Assembly: GCF_019669965.1 (NCBI RefSeq) | Contig: NZ_AP019781.1 | Span: forward strand, 1,364,001-1,428,000 | DNA: 64,000 bases | Reading direction: 5' to 3' | Source: Methanoculleus chikugoensis | GTDB taxonomy: Archaea > Halobacteriota > Methanomicrobia > Methanomicrobiales > Methanoculleaceae | Shown: positions 32,257-41,220 of the stretch, one piece after another | How positions within the stretch are numbered: position 1 is the stretch's first letter | Layout: each line of letters starts with the position of its first letter | Notes under the pieces: model-generated | What the model was told of the DNA's origin: nothing | The model's database searches: none | What the model saw: the letters and a program-made list of their open reading frames with translations, nothing else | Made by a program: the position numbers and the translations under genes

Positions 32257-32911
32257 CTCGTTCTTCCAGAAGGAGCTCCTCGAAGACCTCCGGAACCGCC
32301 GGGGGCTCATCCTCAAGTTCGCCCTGCCGGCGGCGCTCCTGCTTCCCCTCATCCTCGCCGACGTGCCCGCATCCCTGCAGGCTGCCGGCATCACGGTCGC
32401 CGTCGTCTTCTCCGGGGTCTTCGGGTCGTCGATCGGGCTCGTCCGCATCCGCGAGAGCGGCATGCTGGACCGGATGGCCCTGCTGCCCGTCTCTCCCCGC
32501 CGGCTGACCGCCGGATACGTCCTCGCGAACGCCCTCCTCGACGGGACGCAGGTCGCGATCCCCCTCGCCGCCTTCCTGCTCGTCCACCCGCCGGTCCCGG
32601 CGGGGATCCTGTATGCGGTTGTATCGTTCGCCTCCGCCGTGGTTGCGGCAAACGCTCTCGGCGTCCTGGTGGCGGTCGTCCCGGGCTCATCGGGCGAGGG
32701 GCACCTTTATGCGGTCGTCACGGTCATGGCCGCCATCGCCCTCTCCGGGCTCGTCGCGCCCGCCCCGTATACGCAGGTTTTTCTCCCCTTCTGGTACCTC
32801 TACGCGGCCCTCCTCGCCGCCCCGGAGGCATTCGCCCTCGCCCCGGTCCTCGCCGCTCTCCTCCTTGGGTCCGTGCTCGCGATCTCCCCCGGGCTGTTCC
32901 GGTCGCGATAA
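32246..32911 (+). CDS. ABC-2/CcmB-like permease
   Basis: 221 residues with about six hydrophobic segments. It opens with FFQKELLEDLRNRRGLILKF, the amphipathic start typical of CcmB and ABC-2 permeases. It also carries ESGMLDRMALLPVSPRRLTA, the conserved cytoplasmic loop after helix 2. With the preceding ATPase it forms a minimal exporter. A heme-export role is possible given the heme genes 8 kb upstream, but no CcmC/E/F or CxxCH protein is seen here. Confidence 0.8.
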   Translation: MHPDSFFQKELLEDLRNRRGLILKFALPAALLLPLILADVPASLQAAGITVAVVFSGVFGSSIGLVRIRESGMLDRMALLPVSPRRLTAGYVLANALLDGTQVAIPLAAFLLVHPPVPAGILYAVVSFASAVVAANALGVLVAVVPGSSGEGHLYAVVTVMAAIALSGLVAPAPYTQVFLPFWYLYAALLAAPEAFALAPVLAALLLGSVLAISPGLFRSR

Positions 32912-33106
32912 TTCGGCAGGACCGGGGCGTGAGAAGACCGACGGTCCGGATATCCACGCGCCGGACCCCGGATGCAGCAACAACCGCGAGTACTGGGAAG
33001 CGCTCCGGAAGAAGGACAGGGGATCCCCGTAGAGGTGGACGAGTCGCGGGGAGTCCTGTCGAACCCGGGTCTCCGTCGTTCCGGGAGCGGCAGGAGAGGT
33101 GCGCTA

Positions 33107-33117
33107 AAAAAGTAGGG
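33107..33117 (-). terminator. T-run downstream of the Ig-repeat gene (minus strand)
   Basis: On the minus strand, six T residues lie directly after the stop of the large surface gene, consistent with archaeal U-rich termination. Confidence 0.4.
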
Positions 33118-36100
33118 TTAGTGTCTCCTCCTCGCCCAGAGGAGGAAGGCCAGCGGTGCAAGGAAGGGCGCGTAGACGAGCGGTGCCGCGGGTGTCGTCG
33201 TCGCCGCGACGGTCGGCCCGGTCGTCATCGTTTCTGTCCCTTCGGGCGTCGCGGTAGCCTCTGTCGTGACGTTCGTCTCCGCCGTCATGGTCGTGTTCTC
33301 CGGCATCGCGGCGATGGCGAAGGTGGAGAACCCCGGAGTGGTCGCCCGGAAGCGGTACGATCCGCTCTCTTCACCGAGGACCTCGGTCTCCAGGATCTGC
33401 CAGCCCCCGTTGACGTAACGCATGAGCCTGACGTCCTCCGGGAGCATGTCGTGCTCCTCAAGCCACTTCGCCGGGATGGTGAAGGTCAAGGTCGCGCCGC
33501 CGATCTGGTTCGGGTTCGCCCATGATACGGCGATCTCGACGTACTCGTAGGTGCTGCCGCCGGGAGGCGCCGCCAGGTTGGGGCACCCCGTCTCCTTCAC
33601 GGTCATCAGCAGCCGCGGGATGTTGTCGGCCGCCGTGATAGCGATGCTGCCGACCGACGTGACGTCGATACCCGAGAACGTGTGCGTCTCGCCGCTCTTT
33701 AGATCCTCACAGATCCCTGCATAGTGGGTGCGGGGGCTCCAGCCGCCATCGTTTGCCGACCCGCCGTTGTTCCCGGGATTGGGCGTGGGATCGGGCGTGG
33801 GATTGGGCGTGGGATCGGGTGTGGGGTCGGTCGTGGGCGCCGCCGTGATGGTGACCGTGGCCGTTCCTTCAACGCCGCCGGCACACGCCGTCACGTCCGT
33901 GGAGCCCTGTGAGAAGGCTGCGAAGAGGCCCGAGCGGTCGATCGTGCCGATATCGTCGTCGGAGCACGACCATCTGACCCTGACCCAGTCCATCTCGATC
34001 TCGCACTGGTCGAACACCGTGGCCGTGAACTCCCGGGTTCCTCCGGCCGTGAGCGTGGCGTCAGGCGGGGCGACCTCGATGCAGGCCGGAACCGGGAGCG
34101 AGGGCTCGACGGTCACGCAGGCGGAGCCGGAGACCCCGTTCGCCGATGCGGTGAGAGTCACTTCCCCTTCCGCAAGAGCGGTGAAGGCGCCGCTGCAGAG
34201 ATCGATCTCGCCGACGCACGGGTCGCTGCTCTCCCAATCCACATCGACGTCCATGGGGAGACCGTACTGGTCGAACCCTCTCGCAGTGAGCGTCAGGCAG
34301 TTCCCGGCCGGGATGCAGAAGTCGGACGGGCTGACCTCGATCCGCGCAAGTTCAGGCGCCGTCGACCGGACGGTCACCGTCGCGGTTCCAACCTCGTCGA
34401 CTCCGTCGATTGTTGCGGTGACGGACGTGGTTCCCCCGCAGAGCGCGGTGAAGAGGCCGCTGGACTCGTCGATGGTCCCGACACCCTCGTCTTCTTCGCA
34501 TGACCACCGGGTAATCATGGAACCTGCGTTGTCCTGCAGGTCATGCACGGTCGTGAACTGCCACTTGTCCCCGCGGTTCAGGATGATCGCCGACGGGGAG
34601 ACCACGACACCTGCGGATTCCTCGGTGACCTCTATCTCCGCCGTCCCAGCGACCCCTTCGGCCGATGCGGTTACGGTCGCCGTGCCCGCGGCGTGGGCCG
34701 TGAAGAACCCGGTGTCGTCGACTTCGCCGACGGTCTCAGCGCAGCAGCCCCACTCGATTGTAACGTCGGGTATCTCGCAGCCGTCCTGGTCGAGGGCGGT
34801 TGCGGTGAACGCCGCGGTGTCGCCGGCGGCGAGCGTTATCGCGGCCGGGGTGACGACGATGGACGTCACGACCGGGTCGTTGCAGTTCACGGTGACGGTT
34901 GCGGTTCCTTCAGCACCGTCTCCGCATGCGGTGATGGTCGCCGTGCCGCCGTCACGGGCGGTGAAGACGCCGCACTCATCGATGGTGCCGACGCACGGAT
35001 CGCTGCTCTCCCAGGTGATCTCGGCGTCCTCGACGATGTTGCCGAACCGGTCGAACGCGACGGCACGGAACTCCAGTTCGTCGCCGGTCTCGAGTTTTGC
35101 CGCCGACGGCACGACCGCGATCTTCGCGAGCGGAGGCTCTTCTTCGCAGACGGTGATGGCTGCTTCCGCAGAGCAGGTGCCTGCCGTTGCGGTTACGGTC
35201 GCGGTTCCCGCGGCAAGGGCGGTGAAGCGTCCTTCCCCGTCGATGGTCCCGACGGCTTCGTCGCTGCAGGCCCAGTCGATCTCACCGGCGGGCATGGCGT
35301 TGCCGTTCTGGTCGTGGCCCGTCACCATGAATCTCTGGATGTCCTCGGCGTCCAGTGTGGCCCGGGGCGGTGTGAGCGTGATACTCGTGAGCACCGGCTC
35401 TTCCGGCCCTACCGGGTCCTTGGCGGTGATGGTGACGGTAGCTTCTCCGGATTTGCCGTCTGCCGACGCAACGATGGTTGCGGTGCCCGCGGCCTTCGCG
35501 GTGAAGACACCGGTACCGTCGATCTCGCCGACGGTCTCATTGCTGCACGACCAGATGACCGCAACGCCGGTCATTGCGCCGCCGAACTGGTCGAGGACGG
35601 TTGCCGAGAACTGCTGTGTGTCGTCGATGGCGAGCGTGGGCGTGGACGGTGTGACCGTGATGCTTCTTGCAACCGGTGCTTCGTCGGTGACGGTGACGGT
35701 AGCTTCTCCGGATTTGCCGTCTGCCGACGCAACGATGGTCGCCGTGCCTGCGACCTTTGCGGTGAAGACGCCGGTACTGTCGATCTCACCGATGGTCTCG
35801 TCATTGCACGACCAGTTGAACTCAACGCCGGTCATTGCGTTGTCATCCTGGTCGTAGGCGGTCGCGTTGAACTGCTTCGTCGCGTTGAGATCAAGTGTGA
35901 ACGTGGACGGGTCGATCGCGATGCGCGTCACGACCGGTACTACCGGTTCGTCGGCGGTGACCGTGACGGTCGTGGTTCCGGGGACGCCTTCGGCGGTCGC
36001 GGTAATGGTCGCGGTGCCTGCGGCGAGAGCGGTGAAGAAGCCGCTGGCATTGTCGATGGTTCCGACGGTTTCGTTGTCGCACGACCAGTTGAATGCAATG

Positions 36101-37539
36101 CCGTTCATCTCTTCTTCGAACTGGTCGAAGGCGGTTGCGGTGAACTGCTGTGTGCCGTCGATCTTCAGGGTGGGCGTGGGCGGTGTGAGTGTGATACTCG
36201 TGAGCACCGGTTCAGCGGGGTCTTCTGCGTTGACGGTGACGGTCGCGGTTCCGGGGACGCCTTCGGCGGTTGCAGTGATGGTCGCGGTGCCCGCTGCATG
36301 GGCGGTGAAGAGACCGGTGCCATCGATGGTGCCGACGGTCGTGTTACTGCACGACCAATTGAACTCGACGTCGGTTATTTCAAGGTCGTTCTGGTCGAAA
36401 GCGGTCGCGTTAAACTGCTCGGTGTCGCCAATCTCCAGGGTGGGCGCGGAGGGGTTAACCTCGATGGTTGTCAGTTCCGGTTCGACCGGTGCTCCCGGTT
36501 CGTAGACGAATATGTAGAGGTTCGAGTCCGAGCCACGGCCCCTCTGCCAGACGATGGTGTTTCCGCTGATGGCGGGGTAGAGATGTTCGTCAAATCTGTC
36601 TTCGGCCAGACCAACGGACATCTCTTCTCCACCGGAGAGGTGGTCGTACATGAAGATGCTCCGTCCCGAAGGCCGCATGTCCTCCCAGGCGATGATGCTC
36701 GCGCTGATTGCCGGCGAGACCTGTTCGGAAGTGTCGAACGTGATCCTCTGCTCTCCTCCGGACGGATCGTCGAGATCAGTCATGTAAATGTCGGCGTTCA
36801 CCCGGCGATCTTCCCATGTGATGATGCTCCCGTACAGCGACGGCCAGGATTGTGTCACCTTGTTCGTGGATACCGGGCCGGACGTTCCTGCATCGATATC
36901 GTAGTACCAGACTCTCTCACCGTCCGACGCGTTTACCCAGGCAACATACCTCTCAGAGAGAGCGGGCTTGAACTCAGTGCTCCCGCCAGAAATCGTCGTC
37001 TTTGCGTCAGCGTCGATAGTGGCCTTCACGGCCCCCTCGCGGATGTCATAGAGGACGATGTTTGTGCTGCCGGTACTGTCGTCGTACCAGGCAACGTAGT
37101 CCCCGCGGACGATGGGCATCCACTGTTTGCCCGGGTCGGTTGTGAGCTGTGTCTCTTCACCCGTCGAGCGCCGGTGGAGGTAGATATCCCAGTTCCCGTT
37201 CCGGTTGTCCTGCCAGACGATGTAGTCTCCTGAGATGGACGGTTTCTCCTGCGAGGCAGGGTTATCCGTTATACTCTCGCCCGAGTAGGAAGGATACTGC
37301 ATACCCCGATATGGATCTGCCCTGAATTTGTCTACCGTCCCAAAGTAGATGTCCTTGTTACCGTTCCTGTCGTCTTCCCAGACGATCATGTTGCCGTCGA
37401 TATCAGGCCATTCCTGCGCTTTATTGAAGGGAGAATAGAGATCCTCCCCCGGCGCAGCCTCTACCGCCATGACCGGCGGGATCAGCAGCCCGATCGCGAC
37501 GACTGCGCACAATAGTAGCAGATATGTGTGTTTTGTCAT
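33118..37539 (-). CDS. 1473-residue surface protein: beta-propeller-like region, ten Ig-like repeats, PGF-pre-PGF-like domain
   Basis: ATG 37539 follows a GGGGG ribosome-binding site and gives a signal peptide (MTKHTYLLLLCAVVAIG). The next ~330 residues contain TolB-like blades (IVWEDDRNGNKDIYFG, IVWQDNRNGNWDIYLH). Ten BIG2-type Ig-like repeats of about 88 residues follow, each with VGxID-x-G-x-FTA and GTATVTA motifs; repeats 6-10 are richer in Cys. A (NPTPDPTP)n linker leads to a PGF-pre-PGF-like domain (TFTIPAKWLEEHDM, TTPGFSTFAIAA). A Thr-rich stretch and a C-terminal helix ending LLWARRRH complete it. The tail lacks a canonical PGF motif. It is an S-layer or adhesin-type protein. Confidence 0.85.
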   Translation of the reverse strand: MTKHTYLLLLCAVVAIGLLIPPVMAVEAAPGEDLYSPFNKAQEWPDIDGNMIVWEDDRNGNKDIYFGTVDKFRADPYRGMQYPSYSGESITDNPASQEKPSISGDYIVWQDNRNGNWDIYLHRRSTGEETQLTTDPGKQWMPIVRGDYVAWYDDSTGSTNIVLYDIREGAVKATIDADAKTTISGGSTEFKPALSERYVAWVNASDGERVWYYDIDAGTSGPVSTNKVTQSWPSLYGSIITWEDRRVNADIYMTDLDDPSGGEQRITFDTSEQVSPAISASIIAWEDMRPSGRSIFMYDHLSGGEEMSVGLAEDRFDEHLYPAISGNTIVWQRGRGSDSNLYIFVYEPGAPVEPELTTIEVNPSAPTLEIGDTEQFNATAFDQNDLEITDVEFNWSCSNTTVGTIDGTGLFTAHAAGTATITATAEGVPGTATVTVNAEDPAEPVLTSITLTPPTPTLKIDGTQQFTATAFDQFEEEMNGIAFNWSCDNETVGTIDNASGFFTALAAGTATITATAEGVPGTTTVTVTADEPVVPVVTRIAIDPSTFTLDLNATKQFNATAYDQDDNAMTGVEFNWSCNDETIGEIDSTGVFTAKVAGTATIVASADGKSGEATVTVTDEAPVARSITVTPSTPTLAIDDTQQFSATVLDQFGGAMTGVAVIWSCSNETVGEIDGTGVFTAKAAGTATIVASADGKSGEATVTITAKDPVGPEEPVLTSITLTPPRATLDAEDIQRFMVTGHDQNGNAMPAGEIDWACSDEAVGTIDGEGRFTALAAGTATVTATAGTCSAEAAITVCEEEPPLAKIAVVPSAAKLETGDELEFRAVAFDRFGNIVEDAEITWESSDPCVGTIDECGVFTARDGGTATITACGDGAEGTATVTVNCNDPVVTSIVVTPAAITLAAGDTAAFTATALDQDGCEIPDVTIEWGCCAETVGEVDDTGFFTAHAAGTATVTASAEGVAGTAEIEVTEESAGVVVSPSAIILNRGDKWQFTTVHDLQDNAGSMITRWSCEEDEGVGTIDESSGLFTALCGGTTSVTATIDGVDEVGTATVTVRSTAPELARIEVSPSDFCIPAGNCLTLTARGFDQYGLPMDVDVDWESSDPCVGEIDLCSGAFTALAEGEVTLTASANGVSGSACVTVEPSLPVPACIEVAPPDATLTAGGTREFTATVFDQCEIEMDWVRVRWSCSDDDIGTIDRSGLFAAFSQGSTDVTACAGGVEGTATVTITAAPTTDPTPDPTPNPTPDPTPNPGNNGGSANDGGWSPRTHYAGICEDLKSGETHTFSGIDVTSVGSIAITAADNIPRLLMTVKETGCPNLAAPPGGSTYEYVEIAVSWANPNQIGGATLTFTIPAKWLEEHDMLPEDVRLMRYVNGGWQILETEVLGEESGSYRFRATTPGFSTFAIAAMPENTTMTAETNVTTEATATPEGTETMTTGPTVAATTTPAAPLVYAPFLAPLAFLLWARRRH

Positions 37540-38834
37540 TTTTCCCCCTTGACAATCGCTCCCTGTCCGCAGGACGGCGGCGCGGACCTTCCGGTAGCGC
37601 AAACAGGCTGGCTAAAGCAGGTGCTCGCCGGAGCGTCCGGCAGACGGAGAGCGAATTCCGATTTAAGACCCGGTCATATGGTAGCCGGTGAGTGGGTGGA
37701 TGGCGGTATAAATATATATCCTTTACGGTGATTTATTCTCGAATTTTTATAATAAAAACAGGGATCTCGTATGCATCCTTATGGGCAGAGAGAGATCCGG
37801 AGGGAGCTTTTTCAAACTGCTTCCTGCCGGCGGGGGAGGAGGCCGGTGGCCGCGTATATTCTCCCCCGGACCATTCCTGTCGCGAATTTTTCGTTAAATC
37901 TCTTGCAGAAGGACCGGGTGCCCGGCCGGGCGGCGCATCACCGCAAGGTCCCGCCGGTTCTTCCGCCTGGCGACCCACACCACGGCGTCGTAGCGGGTTC
38001 GTCGGGGCGTTCGTGCAAGTAGCGGGCGGACGCATCAAGCCTGCCCGGCTCCTTTCCCCGGTCAAGGCCCGAGTGGGAGAGCGGAGCCATTTCATCCCGA
38101 CAATATTTCCGGCAGTGTCTGCAGAAACGCTGCTGATTTTCTGCGAAACTCTTCCCATACGGCTGAGACGGTAAGCATTCGACCGGGGCGCACCCTATCG
38201 GGGAAGATGAAAGGGGGACCCTGGTCTCCGTCGCAGACCGTTCTGTTTGCCAATCAAACCCCCGGGGAGGTGAGCATATCCGTATTTCTATATTAATGAT
38301 TGAATATTTTGAGCAAAGTATTATATATTCCGAGTGCCAGCATGGAACTCGACACCTAAGGAGGGAGTGATATTCGGCGACACGCTCACCTGCTGGAGTT
38401 TTGCTCGATCGATACGAAATGTAGGCCTCCTCGGCATCCAGACATAGAGTGCCGGCGGTTGAGCGGTACCTACCCTGCAGAGGATGTCGGATGATGTCGG
38501 TACGGCTGCAGGACGTTGGGGATATCCCTCCCGGGACAAACAACGGGAAAAATCCGTTTGCGAGGGTGCGGGAGGAACCTCAGCGGAACGATCGGCTTTC
38601 CGGGGATCTGGAGACGATCTCCTCCGACGCCGGCAGCCGGAGCCGGAACCACCGGCCTACTACAGACGGTGAGGAGACACTCACCTGCAGCCCTGCAGCC
38701 TGCCCGTACCGCATCGGAGAGCATGGGCTCGCATCCCTCGCCGAATGCGGGGTCCGGCTTCTCCCTTTGTCCCGCCGGAACTACTACGCCGGCATAATCA
38801 GACGACGGCTCAAGCAGCAGGTTTGTGATCGCGT
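37540..38834. other. 1.3-kb intergenic region before the glycan cluster
   Basis: I see no convincing gene. AT-rich TATA-like clusters occur at about 37711-37726 (ggtataaatatatatcc), 37739-37760 and 38282-38330. A frame at 38449-38838 ends overlapping the glycosyltransferase ATG, but its composition is Arg/Ser-rich, it has no family match, and an equally long frame lies opposite. Long untranslated leaders or an unannotated RNA are possible. Confidence 0.5.
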
Positions 38835-40013
38835 ATGAAGATTCTCCAGGTGACACCGTTCTTCAAGCCGAGCTGGGAGTCCGGGGGTGTGGCACGTGCG
38901 GCATATGAGATCTCAAAGCGTCTCCAGAGAGCAGGCCACGACGTCACTGTATATACGACGAATCGGAGCACTTACCCGACCGGGCTTCCCACGAACAGAC
39001 CCCTCAATGTCGAGGGGATGAAGGTTTACTATTTTGAAAATTTACGGAAGTATTTTCCGGGCACAGCAGCACCGCCCATAGTCCCGTACTATTTACCGTT
39101 CGTTGCACGCCGGGATCTGCAGAATTATGATATAATTCACATCCACGAGCACAGGACGCTCCTTGCGGCCATGGTAAGTCATTATGCCAGGGAGTACGGC
39201 GTTCCCTACGTCCTGCAACCACACGGCTCGCTCCCGAAGAACAAAACCCTGGGTAAGGCCAGGGTGAAAAATGTCTTTGATTTTATCTTCGGATCCGCCA
39301 TTTTAGATGCTGCATCAAGACTGATCGTCATGAACAGCATGGAAAAGGAGCAGAATATACTGATGGGCATTCATGAGGATAAGATCGCCGTTATTCCCAA
39401 CGGCATCAGTTTCGAGAGGTGCGTTACCGCCAGGAGCAAGGGGGAGTTCCGGAAATTTTGCGGAATAGAGAACGGAAGCAATCTCATTCTATACCTGGGC
39501 AGAATCGATAGAATCAAGGGGATCGATTTTCTGATAGAAGCGTTTTACCGGCTGGTACAGGAACAAAAAGACGCCATCCTGGTCATTGTCGGGCCGGAAT
39601 GGGGTTACAAACGGGAACTCGAGGAGAAAGTACGGGCTCTCGGTATTCAGGACCGGGTACGGTTTGTCGGGTATATCGATGATGTCGGCTTTGCCTACCA
39701 GGATGCCGATCTGCTTGTCTATCCGGGAAAGTATGAGATATTCGGGCTTGTTCCGTTCGAGGCGATCATGAGCGGAACTCCGGTGATTGTGACAGACGGC
39801 AACGGCAGCGGAGAGCTCATCAGGAAAGGCGACTGCGGCCTGACGGTACGATACGGAGACTGTGCGGATCTGGCGGAGAAAATGGCATTCTGCCTTGAAA
39901 ATCCCGGGGAAGGGAGAAAAATGATTCAGCGAGGACAGGAGTTCGTTCGAGAGAATCTGACATGGGACCGGGTCGTGGAAAAACTCGAACAGGAATACCG
40001 GAAGTGCCTATGA
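38835..40013 (+). CDS. Glycosyltransferase family 4-like
   Basis: 392 residues. The N-terminal acceptor domain starts MKILQVTPFFKPSWESGGVA, a GT4 glycine motif. The C-terminal GT-B nucleotide-sugar domain contains LILYLGRIDRIKGIDFLIEA, VGPEWGYKRELEE and the E-x7-E region IFGLVPFEAIMSGTPVIV. It is predicted to add a sugar to a surface glycan or lipid-linked oligosaccharide on the cytoplasmic side. Its stop overlaps the next gene's ATG. Lower GC than flanking genes suggests transfer. Confidence 0.9.
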   Translation: MKILQVTPFFKPSWESGGVARAAYEISKRLQRAGHDVTVYTTNRSTYPTGLPTNRPLNVEGMKVYYFENLRKYFPGTAAPPIVPYYLPFVARRDLQNYDIIHIHEHRTLLAAMVSHYAREYGVPYVLQPHGSLPKNKTLGKARVKNVFDFIFGSAILDAASRLIVMNSMEKEQNILMGIHEDKIAVIPNGISFERCVTARSKGEFRKFCGIENGSNLILYLGRIDRIKGIDFLIEAFYRLVQEQKDAILVIVGPEWGYKRELEEKVRALGIQDRVRFVGYIDDVGFAYQDADLLVYPGKYEIFGLVPFEAIMSGTPVIVTDGNGSGELIRKGDCGLTVRYGDCADLAEKMAFCLENPGEGRKMIQRGQEFVRENLTWDRVVEKLEQEYRKCL

Positions 40014-41212
40014 ACATACTGGCGATCCCGACAACCGTCGGGTTGTCAAAACCCCAGAGCGGGGGCCAGAACAGGTTTTGCAACCTTGTCAAGTGCCAGG
40101 CCGCAAATAACCGTATCGTTGTGCTCGAACCGGCTCACCTGTATGATGAGAGCGATGACGATGTCGCGCAGGTATACACCTATCACGATATCGAGGCGCT
40201 CCGGAGGAGACTATCCATATTCAGGGACATCAATCCCGATTTCATCCGTAAGGCGGCACGGATCATCAGGGACGAAGAGATCGATCTCGTCCAGATCACC
40301 CATCCCAGCGGAGCATTGGTGGCCAGGCTGCTCGGTCTCCTTACGCGCAGGAAGATAACGGTAGTCTACGATGCTCACAATGTCGAATCTGATTTCATTC
40401 AACAGACCTTTGCGAACCATAACCACTACTCCCTGGTGGAGCGGAAACTCATACCCGCCTATACGAATTTACTGGAGAGGGTCTCCTGCAAGTACCTCGT
40501 CGACCACATCACCGCCGTGAGCGACAATGATGCAGGTACGTTCAGGAGAAGGTATCATCTCAAAGACGGGACGATCAGTGTCGTTCCTTCGGGTTGCAGT
40601 ATCCGTCCGCGGATATCTGATGAAGCAAGAACCAGGATTCGCGAAGAGATGGGGCTGCATCCCGCGGATATTGCCGTATTCTTCCACGGTCTCTACAGGC
40701 ATCCGCCGAACCGGGAAGGGTTCGATCTTATTCAATCGTATATCGCGCCTCGTTTTGCCGATACAAACCCGGACGTATCATTTGTCATCGGTGGAACGCA
40801 GGTTCCGAAGTTTGAAGAAGCAAACGTCAGGTCGCTTGGATTCATCACCGATATCCAGAATATTGCCGGCGCCGATATCGCCATCGTACCTCTGAGAAGC
40901 GGAGGAGGAACAAGACTGAAGATATTCGATTATATGAGCGCCGGTCTCCCCATCGTGACCACGAAGAAAGGAATCGAAGGAATCGATGCCGAACATTACG
41001 AGCATGCGATCATCGTCGACGACATCGACGAGGAGTTCATAGCAGGGATCAGGTATCTGATCGACGATAAAGACGAACGGAAGAGAATCGGAGATAATGC
41101 TCGAGCACTGGCCGAAGCGAAATACGACTGGCGAATAATCGGAGGGAATCTGGAAGACCTGTACCGGACGCTGGTTTCGGGGTCAGGTGCCCGTCATACC
41201 GGCTTCGCATAG
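40010..41212 (+). CDS. Glycosyltransferase (GT-B fold)
   Basis: 400 residues from ATG 40010, coupled to the upstream gene (ATGA overlap). It carries GLSKPQSGGQNRF near the N-terminus, VVYDAHNVESDF, a middle VVPSGC motif and ADIAIVPLRSGGGTRLKIFD with YMSAGLPIVTT in the donor-binding domain. The family is GT4-like. It acts in the same surface-glycan pathway as its neighbours; the sugar is not predictable. Confidence 0.88.
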   Translation: MNILAIPTTVGLSKPQSGGQNRFCNLVKCQAANNRIVVLEPAHLYDESDDDVAQVYTYHDIEALRRRLSIFRDINPDFIRKAARIIRDEEIDLVQITHPSGALVARLLGLLTRRKITVVYDAHNVESDFIQQTFANHNHYSLVERKLIPAYTNLLERVSCKYLVDHITAVSDNDAGTFRRRYHLKDGTISVVPSGCSIRPRISDEARTRIREEMGLHPADIAVFFHGLYRHPPNREGFDLIQSYIAPRFADTNPDVSFVIGGTQVPKFEEANVRSLGFITDIQNIAGADIAIVPLRSGGGTRLKIFDYMSAGLPIVTTKKGIEGIDAEHYEHAIIVDDIDEEFIAGIRYLIDDKDERKRIGDNARALAEAKYDWRIIGGNLEDLYRTLVSGSGARHTGFA

Positions 41213-41220
41213 ATGGTGCC

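Noticed and set aside
34543-37233. 896-residue plus-strand open frame
   Set aside because: It is opposite the Ig-repeat gene. Gly/Arg/Asp-rich composition without domains is typical of antisense frames in high-GC repeats.
38449-38838. 129-residue frame ending in an ATGA overlap with the glycosyltransferase
   Set aside because: The overlap looks operon-like, but composition is unstructured, no family is seen and a frame of equal length runs on the opposite strand. It was left as possible only in the gap description.
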